The notes: generated by a model not told the origin, from the letters alone. A stretch of DNA of 64,000 nt from Gammaproteobacteria bacterium Ga0077536 (GCA_001464935.1 LNEL01000046.1:62001-126000), one strand, 5' to 3'; shown: positions 9,844 through 22,077, counted from the first letter of the stretch. Numbers and translations: made by a program.

Positions 9844-10200
9844 GGCCACCGAGAACACCGAGGCAAGAAGGGAACAGGACCTGGATGGGCTTTCGGCAAG
9901 GGGAGCAGGGAACACGATCACCTGCAGCAGATCCGAGACACGTACGACATCTGCATGACCGAGCGCGACACCCAATGACTCGCCATGAACCTGCGCGAAA
10001 ATCTCGGCTTGTCGCGTAGGTCGGCATGACACCGGAAGCCCAACGCGGGCGCCCTCATGGCGCTTGCGGACCGTGCTCGAGCACGCCGCCGAGCGGGACC
10101 GATGGACGGGTGTGATGGGGGGGCGCTATCAGATGCCCATGTCGGGCTTCCTGCGTCAGCCCAACCTACGGCCCTTCTTGCTTCGGTGTTCTCGGTGGCC
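9844..10200. repeat. Inverted-repeat-bounded island without a gene (outer pair)
   Basis: A 29-base sequence at 9844-9872, beginning GGCCACCGAGAACACCGA, returns in reverse complement at 10172-10200 with a single mismatch. The pair bounds the whole gap between the MFS gene and the gamma-glutamyltransferase gene. No open frame in between has the composition of a real protein. The 13-base start of the repeat also occurs at 2858-2870. The layout (terminal inverted repeats, about 357 bases, no transposase) resembles a MITE or a REP-derived composite. Target-site duplication is not evident. Confidence 0.72.
10015..10170. repeat. Nested inner REP-like inverted pair
   Basis: Inside the island, 10015-10054 begins CGTAGGTCGGCATGAC and 10131-10170 is its imperfect reverse complement (CGTAGGTTGGGCTGAC on the minus strand), matching at about 28 of 40 positions. 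GTAGGTTGGGCTGA...GGAAGCCC is a recognisable form of dispersed repeat in proteobacteria. It is a different family from the repeat at 1413, so two kinds of repeat are nested within one gap. Confidence 0.7.
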
Positions 10201-10206
10201 GAATCC

Positions 10207-13293
<3,087 letters not shown>

Positions 13294-13297
<4 letters not shown>

Positions 13298-14613
13298 TGC
13301 GCGGCGGTGGCTGCGGTGCGGCGACCGACCGTGATCTGCACGAGGCGGGACGGGTCGATGCGGCGTCTGACGGCGTCCGCGGCCTGCTCGCGCGTGACGG
13401 CCTCGACCTTGCGCGTGTAGGCGTCGAGGTAATCCAGCGGCAGGCGGTAGAAGCCGATCACAGCGAGGTTCTCGACGATTTTCGAGTTGTTGTCGATGCG
13501 CAGCGGAAAGCCGCCGACGAGATTGCGCTTCGCCGCCTCGAACTCGCTGGCGCCCGGCCCCTGCGCCACGAAGCCTGCGATCTGTTCGCGCAGCAGGGCG
13601 ACCGCCGCCTCGAGCTGTTCGCCGCTGGTCTGCAGGGTCGCGACGTAGGGGCCCGGCAGGCCCATCGGTTCGAAATGGCTTTCGACGCTGTAGGACAGGC
13701 CGCGCTTCTCGCGGATTTCCGCGAACAGCTTCGACACCACCCCGTTGCCGCCGAGCACGTGGTTGGCGACCACGAGCGGGAAGTAGTCCGGATCCTCGCG
13801 CGTCAGGCCGCGCTGGCCGACGAACACGTGGCTCTGCGACGACGCGAATTCGATGTGCTCGGTGACGGGCGCGTAGTCCGGTAGCGGCGGCAGCGCGGGC
13901 GCAGCCTCGCCCGCGGCGAGGTTGGCGCTCAACTGTTCGGCGAGCGCCGCCGCCTCTTCGCGCGAGAGGGCGCCGACGATCGCCACCGTCAGGTTGCGCG
14001 CGACGTAATGCTGGCGGTAGAAGGCGTCGACGTCGGCCGGGGTCAGCGCGCCGAGGCTCTCGACGGTGCCTTCGGGCGGCCGGCCGTACGGATGGTCGCC
14101 GTACAGCGCGCGGAAGAACGCGCGCTGGCCGAGCGTGCCGGGCGATTCGAGTGCACGCTTGAGGCCGGCGAGCGCCTGATCGCGCTGGCGGGTGACAGCC
14201 GCGTCGTCGAACCGCGGGGCCTGCAGCAGTTCGCCCAGCAGCCGGGTGGCCGTCGAGCGCTGTGGCTCGGCGGTCAGCGTACGCAACGACACCCACGCCA
14301 TTTCACGCAGCGAGCCGCTGCCGAGGATCGCGCCCGTCGCTTCGAGCCGGGCGTGGAATTCGTCCGCGGTCAGGGTGGCCGTGCCTTCGTCGAGCAGGTC
14401 ATTGGTCAACGCGGCCACGCCGGCCCGGGCGCCGTCGCGCGCACTGCCGGCGGCGAACACGAGCCGCAGATCGAGCATCGGAATTTCCGGCGCGGCGACG
14501 AAGTAGACAGCGGCGCCGTTGGTCGTGGTCCAGCGTTCGATGCCAGGCGAGGCGTGTGCAGCGCAGGCCCAGACGCCGAGGCACACGGTCAGCAGAAGTC
14601 GTGTCGCGCGCAT
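13294..14613 (-). CDS. M16 family peptidase-like protein, inactive subunit
   Basis: A 439-residue exported member of the M16 (pitrilysin/insulinase) family. A signal peptide opens the protein (LLLTVCLGVWACAAHA). The region that should carry the zinc motif HxxEH reads GARAGVAALTNDLLDEGT, so catalytic residues are absent. The second half (LTREDPDYFPLVVANHVLGG, REKRGLSYSVES) is well preserved, including the R-x2-RGL-Y substrate-binding element. It lies one base downstream of a full catalytic M16 gene. Together they are the usual heterodimer of a catalytic and a non-catalytic chain in the periplasm. Substrate unknown; the pair borders rsmD and ftsY in many gammaproteobacteria. Confidence 0.92.
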
Positions 14614-14614
14614 G

Positions 14615-15976
14615 CTAGCGATCCTCGGCGGGCAGCAGCCACGCAACGGTCGAGCGATCCTCGTGCAGGTAGCGACGGGCCACGGCCTGCACCTGCGCGG
14701 GCGTGACCTGCCGGATGCCGGCGTCGTATTCATCGCGCAGCCGCCACGACAGGCCGACGGATTCCAGCGTGCCGATGACCATGGCCTGGTAGAACATGGA
14801 GTCCTGCTGGTAGACGGTGTCGGCCACGACCTGCGTCTTGACGCGCGCGAGCTCCGCGTCGTCCGGCGGCGTGGCCTTGATGGCATCGAGCTGGCGATTG
14901 ATCGCGGCTTCCAGCGCCTCGAGCGTGTGGCCTTCGCGCGGTGTCGCGTCGATGCTGAACATGTCGGGCAGGCGGGACATGGACTGGAAATAGGTGCCAA
15001 TCTGGCTCGCGAGTTCCTGGCCGCGCACCAGTTCGCGCGTGAAGCGGGCGCTCGACCCGCCGTCGAGCACGGCGGCGAGGACATCGAGCGCATAGATTTC
15101 CCAGGCCTCGACGGGCTTGCCGTCGGGACCGGGCTTGCCGACCTGCGTCATCGTCGGGGTCTTGAATGCCATCATCAGGTTCGGCAGCTGCACTTTCTCG
15201 TTGCGCACGATCAAGCGCTTCTCGCCGTGCTGCTGCACTTCGGGCCGCGCGCGCGGCGGCTCGATGTCGCGCCTGGCGATGCTGCCGAAATGCCGGTCGG
15301 CGAGCGCTTTGACGGCCGCGGGCTCGACATCGCCGACCACCACCACCGTCGCGTTCGACGGTGTGTACCAGCGCTCGTACCACGCGCGGAGATCGGACAG
15401 GCGCATCGAGGCGATGTCCGCTGCCCAGCCGATCACGGGCTGGCGATACGGGCTCGTCTGCCAGGCGACGGTCTGCGCCACTTCAACCGCCAGCGCCTGG
15501 GGATCGTCGTCGGTGCGCAGACGCCGCTCCTCGGCGATCACCTTCATCTCGGTGGTGAATTCGGTTTCATCGAGCAGCAGGTGCTGCATGCGCTCGGCTT
15601 CGAGTTTGAAGCTCAGTTCGACATCGTCCTTCGACCACTGCTGGAAATAGGCGGTGTAGTCGAGGCTCGTGAACGCGTTCTCGCGCCCGCCGCGGTCGGC
15701 GATGATGCGTGAGAATTCGCCGGTGGCGAGGTTCTTCGTGCGCTTGAACATCATGTGTTCGAGCGCGTGCGACACGCCGGTGGCGCCGTCCTGCTCGTAA
15801 CCGGCGCCGACCTTGTACCAGATCTGCACCACCGCGACGGGCGCGCGATGATCTTCCTGCACGACCAGCTTCAGGCCATTGTCGAGCATGAATTCATGGG
15901 TGCGCGCGTCGGCGCGTGTGATGCCTGCCGTCAACAGCGCGAGGACGGCGGCGAGCAGCAAAGAGGTCTGGCGCAA
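14615..15976 (-). CDS. M16 family zinc metallopeptidase, catalytic subunit
   Basis: About 453 residues, exported to the periplasm. The zinc-binding inverse motif HALEH lies near residues 70-74, preceded by YKVGAGYEQDGATGVS. The downstream zinc Glu is expected in the EERRLRTDDDP region. TTG at 15974-15976 is preferred because it places the hydrophobic signal segment (SLLLAAVLALLTAGITRADA) at the N-terminus and has AGGAC upstream. The alternative ATG at 16103-16105 would put 43 residues before the signal peptide. It is divergent from ftsY with 139 bases between and leads the rsmD-coaD-fdx-ggt run. Confidence 0.92.
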   Translation of the reverse strand: MRQTSLLLAAVLALLTAGITRADARTHEFMLDNGLKLVVQEDHRAPVAVVQIWYKVGAGYEQDGATGVSHALEHMMFKRTKNLATGEFSRIIADRGGRENAFTSLDYTAYFQQWSKDDVELSFKLEAERMQHLLLDETEFTTEMKVIAEERRLRTDDDPQALAVEVAQTVAWQTSPYRQPVIGWAADIASMRLSDLRAWYERWYTPSNATVVVVGDVEPAAVKALADRHFGSIARRDIEPPRARPEVQQHGEKRLIVRNEKVQLPNLMMAFKTPTMTQVGKPGPDGKPVEAWEIYALDVLAAVLDGGSSARFTRELVRGQELASQIGTYFQSMSRLPDMFSIDATPREGHTLEALEAAINRQLDAIKATPPDDAELARVKTQVVADTVYQQDSMFYQAMVIGTLESVGLSWRLRDEYDAGIRQVTPAQVQAVARRYLHEDRSTVAWLLPAEDR

Positions 15977-16115
15977 GATGGGGCGTCCTGTCGGGATCCT
16001 GATCGCGGCGGCGGGTGTCGCGCCACCGGGGGTGCTAGCATAGCCGAACTGCCGGCCGCCCGCGGACCTGCTCCCGGGCACTGTCTCAATCTTTAGGTAC
16101 CGCATCAGACTTCCG

Positions 16116-17030
16116 ATGTTCAAACGTTTGCGAGAGGGCATAGCCCGCACGCGCGATGGTCTGCTCAACAAGCTCGGCCGACTGCTGGGCCGCCGCGAGC
16201 CGATCGACGCTTCTTCACTCGAGGCGCTCGAAAGCGCGCTGCTGATGGCCGACACCGGCGTGGCGGTCACGGCGCGCATCATGACCGCCGTCGAGAAACG
16301 GGCGGGTAAGGAAGGCTTGCCGCTGATCGAGGTCCTGCGCGAGGAGATGGTGCGGACGCTGAAGGCGGTCGAGGCACCACTGGAGATCCCCACGGGCGCC
16401 GGCAAGCCGTTCGTGATCCTGGTCGTGGGCGTCAATGGCGTTGGCAAGACCACCACGATTGCGAAGATCGGTCGCCACCTGCAGGCCGCCGGGCACAAGG
16501 TCATGTTCGCTGCAGGGGATACGTTTCGTGCGGCGGCCGTGGATCAGCTCAAGACCTGGGGCGAGCGCCTCGGCATCCCGGTCGTGTCGCAGGGCACGGG
16601 GGCCGACCCGGCGTCGGTCATCTTCGATGCATACTCGGCCGCCGCTGCGCGCGGCTGCGACGTGCTGATCGCCGACACCGCCGGCCGCCTGCACACCCAG
16701 GGCGCGCTGATGGGGGAACTGTCCAAGATTCGCCGCGTGCTGACCAAACAGAACCCCGAGGCCCCGCAGGAAACCCTGCTCGTGCTCGACGCGACGATGG
16801 GCCAGAACGCCGTGCAGCAGGCCAGGCTCTTCCACGAGGCGGCACCGCTGACCTCGCTGGTGCTGACCAAACTCGACGGTACGGCCAAGGGCGGCGTGGT
16901 GTTCGCGGTCGCCGATGCGATGAACCTCCCGCTGCGTTACATCGGGGTCGGGGAGCAACAGGACGACCTGCAGGTGTTCGACGCCGGCAGCTTCGTCGAT
17001 GCGTTGCTGGGCGAGACTCCTGCCGCCTGA
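16116..17030 (+). CDS. ftsY: Signal recognition particle receptor
   Basis: A 304-residue SRP GTPase that docks ribosome-SRP complexes at the inner membrane. G1 is VNGVGKTTT near residues 106-114; DTAGRLHTQ is G3 near residue 190; TKLDGTAKGG is G4 near 250. The NG domain is complete. The acidic A domain that precedes it in E. coli is essentially missing: the protein begins directly with the amphipathic, basic helix FKRLREGIARTRDGLLNKLG. It faces rpoH downstream; the usual gammaproteobacterial ftsE and ftsX are not between them. Confidence 0.96.
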   Translation: MFKRLREGIARTRDGLLNKLGRLLGRREPIDASSLEALESALLMADTGVAVTARIMTAVEKRAGKEGLPLIEVLREEMVRTLKAVEAPLEIPTGAGKPFVILVVGVNGVGKTTTIAKIGRHLQAAGHKVMFAAGDTFRAAAVDQLKTWGERLGIPVVSQGTGADPASVIFDAYSAAAARGCDVLIADTAGRLHTQGALMGELSKIRRVLTKQNPEAPQETLLVLDATMGQNAVQQARLFHEAAPLTSLVLTKLDGTAKGGVVFAVADAMNLPLRYIGVGEQQDDLQVFDAGSFVDALLGETPAA

Positions 17031-17140
17031 AGCCACTGACCGAAAAAGGGTTTTCCCCTGACAGCCGGCCCGGCTGCGCGGGACCCTGCACGCCATCACG
17101 AACGCGTTTTTTTAAAGCCGGTCGGGAACCCGCCGATGTC

Positions 17141-17167
17141 TTAGCACTCCAATCCCGCGAGTGCTAA
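17141..17167 (+). promoter_or_regulatory. CIRCE element (HrcA operator) upstream of rpoH
   Basis: TTAGCACTC at 17141-17149, nine bases, then GAGTGCTAA at 17159-17167: an exact match to the CIRCE consensus TTAGCACTC-N9-GAGTGCTAA bound by the heat-shock repressor HrcA. It ends 35 bases before the rpoH start. A possible -10 (TAAGAT, 17165-17170) overlaps its right arm and TTAGCA at 17141 could serve as a weak -35, so bound HrcA would block the promoter. The 130-base ftsY-rpoH gap holds no other clear signal. Confidence 0.93.
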
Positions 17168-17202
17168 GATTACTTCATACAGAATTGAGTGGAGGGTCAC
17201 CG

Positions 17203-18075
17203 ATGACCAACACCCTGAACTTGCCCCTGCCGACCGGTTCGCTCGAAGCGTACATCGGCGCCGTGCAGCGCATCCCGATGCTGTCCGAGGAGGACGAGCG
17301 CGAGCTCGCGCTGCGCTTCCGCAACGACGCCGATCTCGACGCGGCCAAGCAGCTCGTCATGTCCCATCTGCGCTTCGTGGTGCGGGTCGCCCGCGGCTAC
17401 CTCGGTTACGGCCTGCCGCACGGCGACCTGATCCAGGAAGGCAACATCGGCCTGATGAAGGCGGTCAAGCGCTTCGACCCGGCGGTCGGCGTGCGCCTCG
17501 TATCGTTTGCCGTGCACTGGATCCGGGCTGAAATCCACGAGTTCATCCTGCGCAACTGGCGCATCGTGAAAGTCGCGACGACCAAGGCGCAGCGCAAGCT
17601 GTTCTTCAACCTCCGCAGTGCGAAACAGCGGCTGGGCTGGATGAATGCGCAGGAAGTCGAGTCGGTGGCCAAGGACCTCGGCGTCGACGCGAAGACCGTG
17701 CTGCTGATGGAAGAACGCATGAATGCGCATGACCAGGCATTCGACGTGTCGCTCGAAGACGGGGAGGAAGATTACTCGCCGTCGAGCTACCTCGCCGACA
17801 CGCGCTTCGAACCGACGGAACAGCTCGAGGCCGCCGAGGAAGCGAGTGACGGCGCCGAACAGCTCGCGCACGCGCTGTCCTCGCTCGACGCCCGCAGCCG
17901 CGACATCATCGCGAGCCGCTGGCTCACCGAGCCGAAGCAGACGCTGCACGAACTCGCCGGCAAATACAGCGTGTCCGCCGAGCGCATCCGTCAAATCGAA
18001 GCGAACGCCTTCAACACCCTGAAGCGCGCGATGAAAACCGATCTGCCGCTGCTGCCGGCGGCACTGAAGCGCTGA
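17203..18075 (+). CDS. rpoH: RNA polymerase heat-shock sigma factor sigma-32
   Basis: A 290-residue sigma factor. Region 2 contains [17 protein letters not shown] and [20 protein letters not shown]; the RpoH box QRKLFFNLR, diagnostic of sigma-32 and involved in core binding and turnover, is near residues 130-138. Region 4 ends with [26 protein letters not shown] at 17203 follows a good GGAGG (17190-17194) and gives the standard N-terminus. A perfect CIRCE element precedes it, implying HrcA control on top of the usual chaperone feedback. No mRNA thermosensor was looked for by folding. Confidence 0.96.
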   Translation: MTNTLNLPLPTGSLEAYIGAVQRIPMLSEEDERELALRFRNDADLDAAKQLVMSHLRFVVRVARGYLGYGLPHGDLIQEGNIGLMKAVKRFDPAVGVRLVSFAVHWIRAEIHEFILRNWRIVKVATTKAQRKLFFNLRSAKQRLGWMNAQEVESVAKDLGVDAKTVLLMEERMNAHDQAFDVSLEDGEEDYSPSSYLADTRFEPTEQLEAAEEASDGAEQLAHALSSLDARSRDIIASRWLTEPKQTLHELAGKYSVSAERIRQIEANAFNTLKRAMKTDLPLLPAALKR

Positions 18076-18097
18076 ACGACGCCATGTGCTGCGGCAT

Positions 18098-18796
18098 TCA
18101 GAGCGCTGGATGCCGCAGCCGCTGGCGCACCGCGAGCAGGTAGATCAGCAGGAACAGCGCGAAGTAGTACTCCTGCGGTTCGCTCCAGCGTATCTCGAAG
18201 GGCAGACTTTCGATGCCCATCAGCTTTTTGTAACGCTCCGGCAGCTTGATCGCGATGGCGATCAGCGCTGTCGGCAGACATTCGATGCCCGGCCAGAACC
18301 AGCCGCGAAAACTGTCCGCCGCATAACCCGGCCGATGGCCGGCCAGGCGCCGCAGCGGCAGCACGATGCCCCCGAACAGCACCCACAGTTCCAGCAACAG
18401 GCGCGGCTTCTGATCGAACCAGCTGCTCATGTTGTGCAGGTTGGTCTCGTTCTGATCGTTCAGCGCGGCGATTTCGTCGGGCGTCTGCCACTGGAACAGC
18501 TGCTGGCCCCAGGACAACTCCTCGCCGGCCAGGTAGAAGCAGCCGAGCGTGGTGGCAAGCAGCCAGCCGCTGATCAGCAGCGGCACGCGGCCGCGCGACA
18601 TCCACACCGTCTGCACACCGAACCAGACACCGGCGAGCGCGACCACCGGTGTCGCCAGTTCGGTCAGGCCGAGTTCACCTTCGATGAAGCTGTCGTAGAA
18701 CGTCGGTGCGAAGAACTTCACGCCCAGCACGACCAGCGCGAGCACCGGCGGAAACCACAGCCACACGGCCGGGTGCAGGCGGGAACGGCCGATCAT
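18098..18796 (-). CDS. Uncharacterised integral membrane protein
   Basis: A 232-residue protein with about six hydrophobic segments, for example WLWFPPVLALVVLGVKFF at the start and YFALFLLIYLLAV at the end. The conserved-looking segment YLAGEELSWGQQLFQWQTP near residues 88-106 recurs in uncharacterised bacterial membrane proteins. No enzyme or transporter family was recognised. It is convergent with rpoH, with 22 bases between stops, and its start lies 16 bases after the ctaB stop, so it may be the last gene of the heme A/oxidase transcription unit. Confidence 0.8.
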   Translation of the reverse strand: MIGRSRLHPAVWLWFPPVLALVVLGVKFFAPTFYDSFIEGELGLTELATPVVALAGVWFGVQTVWMSRGRVPLLISGWLLATTLGCFYLAGEELSWGQQLFQWQTPDEIAALNDQNETNLHNMSSWFDQKPRLLLELWVLFGGIVLPLRRLAGHRPGYAADSFRGWFWPGIECLPTALIAIAIKLPERYKKLMGIESLPFEIRWSEPQEYYFALFLLIYLLAVRQRLRHPAL

Positions 18797-18812
18797 CGCC
18801 GCGCGCGTTCGA

Positions 18813-19730
18813 TCAGGCCAGCGCGGCGCGCGCGAGGGGCCAGTAGTGGTCGGCGAAGAGCGCGACGAACAGCAGTGTCAGGTAGACGATCGAATACTTG
18901 AAGGTCTTGAAGGCGAGCTGATCGCTGTCGTCGAACTGCATGCGGATGGCGTAATACAGGAACACCACGTTCAGCGCCGTGGCGCCAACGAGGTAGATCA
19001 CGCCACTCATGTAGGTCGCGTACGGCAGCATCGTCACGGCCACCATCAGGATGGTGTAGAACAGCACGTGCAGGCGCGTGAACGCGGTGCCATGCGTGAT
19101 CGGCAGCATCGGAATGTTCGCTTTCGCGTACTCGTTGCGGCGGTAGATCGCGAGCGCCCAGAAGTGCGGCGGCGTCCACGCGAAGATGATCAGGAACAGC
19201 AGCAGCGAATGCGGGTCGAGCGTACCGGTGACGGCCACCCAGCCGAGCACCGGCGGCGCGGCGCCGGCTGCACCGCCGATCACGATGTTCTGCGGCGTCG
19301 CATGCTTCAGGTACATCGTGTAGATGATCGCGTAGCCGATCAGCGACAGGAAGGTCAGCACCGCGGTCAACGGATTGATGAAAGCGACGAGGATGTACAT
19401 CGACAGGAAGCCGAGCACCAGCGCGAAGCTCAGGGCCTGCGGCACGCCGAGTTCACCGTGGGGCAGCGGGCGATTCTGCGTGCGCGCCATCAGCGCGTCG
19501 ATCCGGTGTTCGGCAACATGATTGATTGCGGCGGCCGACGCGGCGGCGAGCGCGATGCCGAGGTTGCCGAGCACGAGGACATCGAGCGGGATGAGGCCGG
19601 GGCTCGACATCAGCATGCCGATCAGCGCCGTGAAGACGATCAGCGAAATGACGCGCGGTTTCGTCAGCGCGAGGTAGTCCCGCCACGAGGCGGTGGAGGG
19701 GGTAGCGATGTCAGCGGGCGGATTTTTCAT
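18813..19730 (-). CDS. ctaB: Heme o synthase (protoheme IX farnesyltransferase)
   Basis: A 305-residue polytopic prenyltransferase of the UbiA family. It transfers a farnesyl group to protoheme IX, giving heme O, the precursor of heme A for the oxidase encoded beside it. Motifs: LALTKPRVISLIVFTALIG near residue 20, and the prenyl-diphosphate site NHVAEHRIDALMARTQNRPL with its Asp and Arg residues near 68-87; TMYLKHATPQNIVIGGAAGA near 165 completes the family pattern. It lies 17 bases after ctaA. Confidence 0.96.
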   Translation of the reverse strand: MKNPPADIATPSTASWRDYLALTKPRVISLIVFTALIGMLMSSPGLIPLDVLVLGNLGIALAAASAAAINHVAEHRIDALMARTQNRPLPHGELGVPQALSFALVLGFLSMYILVAFINPLTAVLTFLSLIGYAIIYTMYLKHATPQNIVIGGAAGAAPPVLGWVAVTGTLDPHSLLLFLIIFAWTPPHFWALAIYRRNEYAKANIPMLPITHGTAFTRLHVLFYTILMVAVTMLPYATYMSGVIYLVGATALNVVFLYYAIRMQFDDSDQLAFKTFKYSIVYLTLLFVALFADHYWPLARAALA

Positions 19731-19747
19731 TTTTCATCGGGCCTGAG

Positions 19748-20749
19748 TCAGTGGCCTGCGGCGCCCGGCGGGCGGGTCGCGTAATACAGGAGTGTCACGA
19801 GGCTCGCCAGCAGCAGCGCAGCCACTCCGTTGTGCATGACTGCGACCGGCAGCGGCAGTCCATGCACCACGTTCGTGATGCCGAGCGAAATCTGGAGCGC
19901 GAGGGTGGCCAGTATACACCAGCCCAAACGGCGTCCGGGCGCGCCGCCGTGCCGGCGTGCGGCGTGGATCGCAATCAGGATCATCAGCGCGGTCACGCCG
20001 GCCCACAGCCGGTGGCTGTAGTGGATGGCGGTGCGGGCCGGGGTGTCGAGCACGCCGAATTCGTAGTTCACGCCGAGCCCCCGCCACAGCACGAATGCGT
20101 CGTCGAACGCCATGTCGGGCCAGAACGAGCCGTGGCAGGTCGGGAAATCGGTGCAGGCGAGCGCGGCGTAGTTCGCGCTGGTCCAGCCGCCGAGGAACAC
20201 CTGCCCGACCAGCGCCAGCAGGGCGAAGCCACAGGCGCCGACGATCGCGCCGCCGGGCGCGAGCCGGCGCGCGGGGCCGGCCCTGACGCTCAGCAGATTC
20301 CACGTCAGCAGCGCGAGGATGGTGAACCCGCCGAGCAGATGGGCGGTCACCACCAGCGGTTTCAGCAGCAGCGTCACGGTCCACATCCCGAGCAGCCCCT
20401 GGAAGACGACCATCGGCACGAGCAGCAGCGGCACCAGCACCGGCTGATGCGGGTCGGCCCGGTTGCGCCACGCGAGAATCGCAAGCGTGACAATGAAGAG
20501 GCCGAGACCGGACGCCAGGTAGCGGTGAATCATTTCGCGCCAGGCCTTGCCGCTTTCGAGCGGCCGGGCTTCGAGATGATGGGGCTGTGCCTCGGCCTCG
20601 GTCGCGGGCACGAGCAACTGGCCGTAGCAGCCCGGCCAGTCGGGACAGCCGAGGCCGGCGTCGCTGAGGCGCACATACGCCCCTTTGACGATGACGGTGA
20701 AAGCGAGAATCGGCAGCAGCCAGGACAGGAAACGATACAGCGGTCTCAT
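19748..20749 (-). CDS. ctaA: Heme A synthase (COX15/CtaA)
   Basis: A 333-residue inner-membrane protein with about eight helices that oxidises the C8 methyl of heme O to the formyl group of heme A. The opening VKGAYVRLSDAGLGCPDWPGC near residues 21-41 is the characteristic loop with its Cys pair. The heme-ligand histidines are expected in IHRYLASGLG and IHYSHRLWAG, both present. It is transcribed with ctaB, 17 bases downstream, and the SCO-like gene, 6 bases upstream. Confidence 0.95.
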   Translation of the reverse strand: MRPLYRFLSWLLPILAFTVIVKGAYVRLSDAGLGCPDWPGCYGQLLVPATEAEAQPHHLEARPLESGKAWREMIHRYLASGLGLFIVTLAILAWRNRADPHQPVLVPLLLVPMVVFQGLLGMWTVTLLLKPLVVTAHLLGGFTILALLTWNLLSVRAGPARRLAPGGAIVGACGFALLALVGQVFLGGWTSANYAALACTDFPTCHGSFWPDMAFDDAFVLWRGLGVNYEFGVLDTPARTAIHYSHRLWAGVTALMILIAIHAARRHGGAPGRRLGWCILATLALQISLGITNVVHGLPLPVAVMHNGVAALLLASLVTLLYYATRPPGAAGH

Positions 20750-20755
20750 CGGTTG

Positions 20756-21337
20756 TCACTTGATCGCCGAAGCGCTCAGCAGGCGCTTCAGGTCACTCTT
20801 GATGTCATCGGGGGCGGCGTCAGGCGCGAAATGCATCATCAGCTGGCCGCGCCAGTCGAGAAAGCCGATGAAGGGGAGGCCGAGCCGGTTGCCGCCAGCC
20901 GTCAGCCGGTCGCCGATCGCCCTGACCAGGGCCGGATCGACGATCTGACGGACGTCGGCGGTCGCCTGTGCGGCGGTGAATACGCCGAACACGTTCACGC
21001 GCGTGCCGTTCTTGCCAATCACCATACGCACGGCGGCGAGCTCGCGCAGCACCGCCTGGCATGGCGCATCGCACGGTTGATCGCTGACGAAGAGCAGCGC
21101 CCAGTCGGCCGGCGGCAGCGCGCGCAGCGGTTGGGCGGCGTCGGACCCCGGCATGTCGGCCAGGTCGATGGGCGGCGAGATCAGGGTGCCGTGATTGCTG
21201 AGGATGTCCGGCTGCCAGTCGAGTTTGCCGGACGCGAGCAACCACGCAATGACGATCGGCAGCACGAACGCACCGGCGATCAGAATCAGCATCAGGCGAT
21301 TGCGTGCAGGGGAAGGGAGGGACGTCGGGGTGTTCAT
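20756..21337 (-). CDS. SCO-like thioredoxin-fold membrane-anchored assembly protein
   Basis: A 193-residue protein with one N-terminal membrane anchor (RLMLILIAGAFVLPIVIAWL) and a periplasmic domain. SDQPCDAPCQAVL near residues 93-105 contains a CxxxC motif in the position of the copper-binding pair of SCO1 proteins. The rest is weakly conserved, so classification rests on this motif, predicted fold and location. Such divergent proteins commonly sit between surf1 and ctaA. It probably handles copper or thiols during assembly of the CuA centre of CoxB. Its start overlaps the surf1 stop by four bases. Confidence 0.8.
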   Translation of the reverse strand: MNTPTSLPSPARNRLMLILIAGAFVLPIVIAWLLASGKLDWQPDILSNHGTLISPPIDLADMPGSDAAQPLRALPPADWALLFVSDQPCDAPCQAVLRELAAVRMVIGKNGTRVNVFGVFTAAQATADVRQIVDPALVRAIGDRLTAGGNRLGLPFIGFLDWRGQLMMHFAPDAAPDDIKSDLKRLLSASAIK

Positions 21338-22077
21338 GGTGACGGATTCGCAGTGGTCGGCGCTGCCGCTCGACGGCGCAGATAAATCAGGAAAATGACG
21401 GCGACGGCCGCCGCCATGGCAAACCACTGGACGGCGTAGGCCGTGTGCTTGCCATCGTCCGGTGCGGGCAGAGCCCACTCGCGATCGTAACCGGCCGGCT
21501 CGCCGGCATCCAGGTAAACGAGCATCGGCAGAAAGCCCGGCGGAAAACGCTCGTTCAGCGTCGTGAAATCCACGTGCTGCACACGCCAGGTGTCGCCGCC
21601 GATGGCCTCCGGCTGCGCGGCCGCTTCGCTGAGCACGATGCCGGTCGACGGCGCCGGGGCCAGACGGCCACGCAGGGAAACCGCGTCGGCCGGCAGCGCG
21701 ATACGCGGGAGTTCGTCGCGTGTCGGCGGCGCCGGCAACCAGCCTCTATCGACGAGAATGCGGCGACCGTCCTCGAGCGTGAAAGCGCTCAGGATCTCGT
21801 ACCCGACCCGGCCGTCGCGCACGCGATTGTCGAGCAGCATCACCGGCGGCCCATAGTGTCCGCGGCCGCTCGCCGCACGCCAGGCCTGCGCCTCGATCTC
21901 GGCCGCCGACTGCAGCGCGAGTTCCAACGGCGGCGCATCGAGCTGGCGCGTGAAGGCTTCGTGCAGGTCGCGCTTCTGTTGCGCCCGATCGAGTTGCCAG
22001 GCGCCCAGCGAGGCGAGCAGTGCGATCACCGACAAGGCCATCGCTGCGCGCACCAGCACGGATGAGGCGAATGACAC
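21334..22077 (-). CDS. SURF1 family cytochrome oxidase assembly protein
   Basis: A 247-residue inner-membrane protein with two membrane helices, near residues 8-26 and 218-236, bracketing a periplasmic domain. Family signatures are LGAWQLDRAQQKRDL near residues 24-38, GRRILVDRGWLPAP near 105, and the C-terminal HTAYAVQWFAMAAAVAVIF. SURF1 helps insert heme A into subunit I of aa3-type oxidases. It leads the surf1-sco-ctaA-ctaB run and is divergent from the small twin-transmembrane gene, with 80 bases between. Confidence 0.94.
   Translation of the reverse strand: MSFASSVLVRAAMALSVIALLASLGAWQLDRAQQKRDLHEAFTRQLDAPPLELALQSAAEIEAQAWRAASGRGHYGPPVMLLDNRVRDGRVGYEILSAFTLEDGRRILVDRGWLPAPPTRDELPRIALPADAVSLRGRLAPAPSTGIVLSEAAAQPEAIGGDTWRVQHVDFTTLNERFPPGFLPMLVYLDAGEPAGYDREWALPAPDDGKHTAYAVQWFAMAAAVAVIFLIYLRRRAAAPTTANPSP

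Noticed and set aside
9837..10206. Protein-coding gene in the MFS-ggt gap
   Set aside because: The available frames span the repeats and have no ribosome-binding site or plausible protein composition.
17040..17115. Rho-independent terminator after ftsY
   Set aside because: There is a T-run at 17106-17113 but no adjacent stable GC stem of normal geometry; AGCCGGCCCGGCT has a one-base loop.
19751..21385. A 544-codon plus-strand frame opposite ctaA and the SCO-like gene
   Set aside because: Composition is dominated by His, Arg and Gln with no domain; the opposite strand carries well-conserved membrane proteins.
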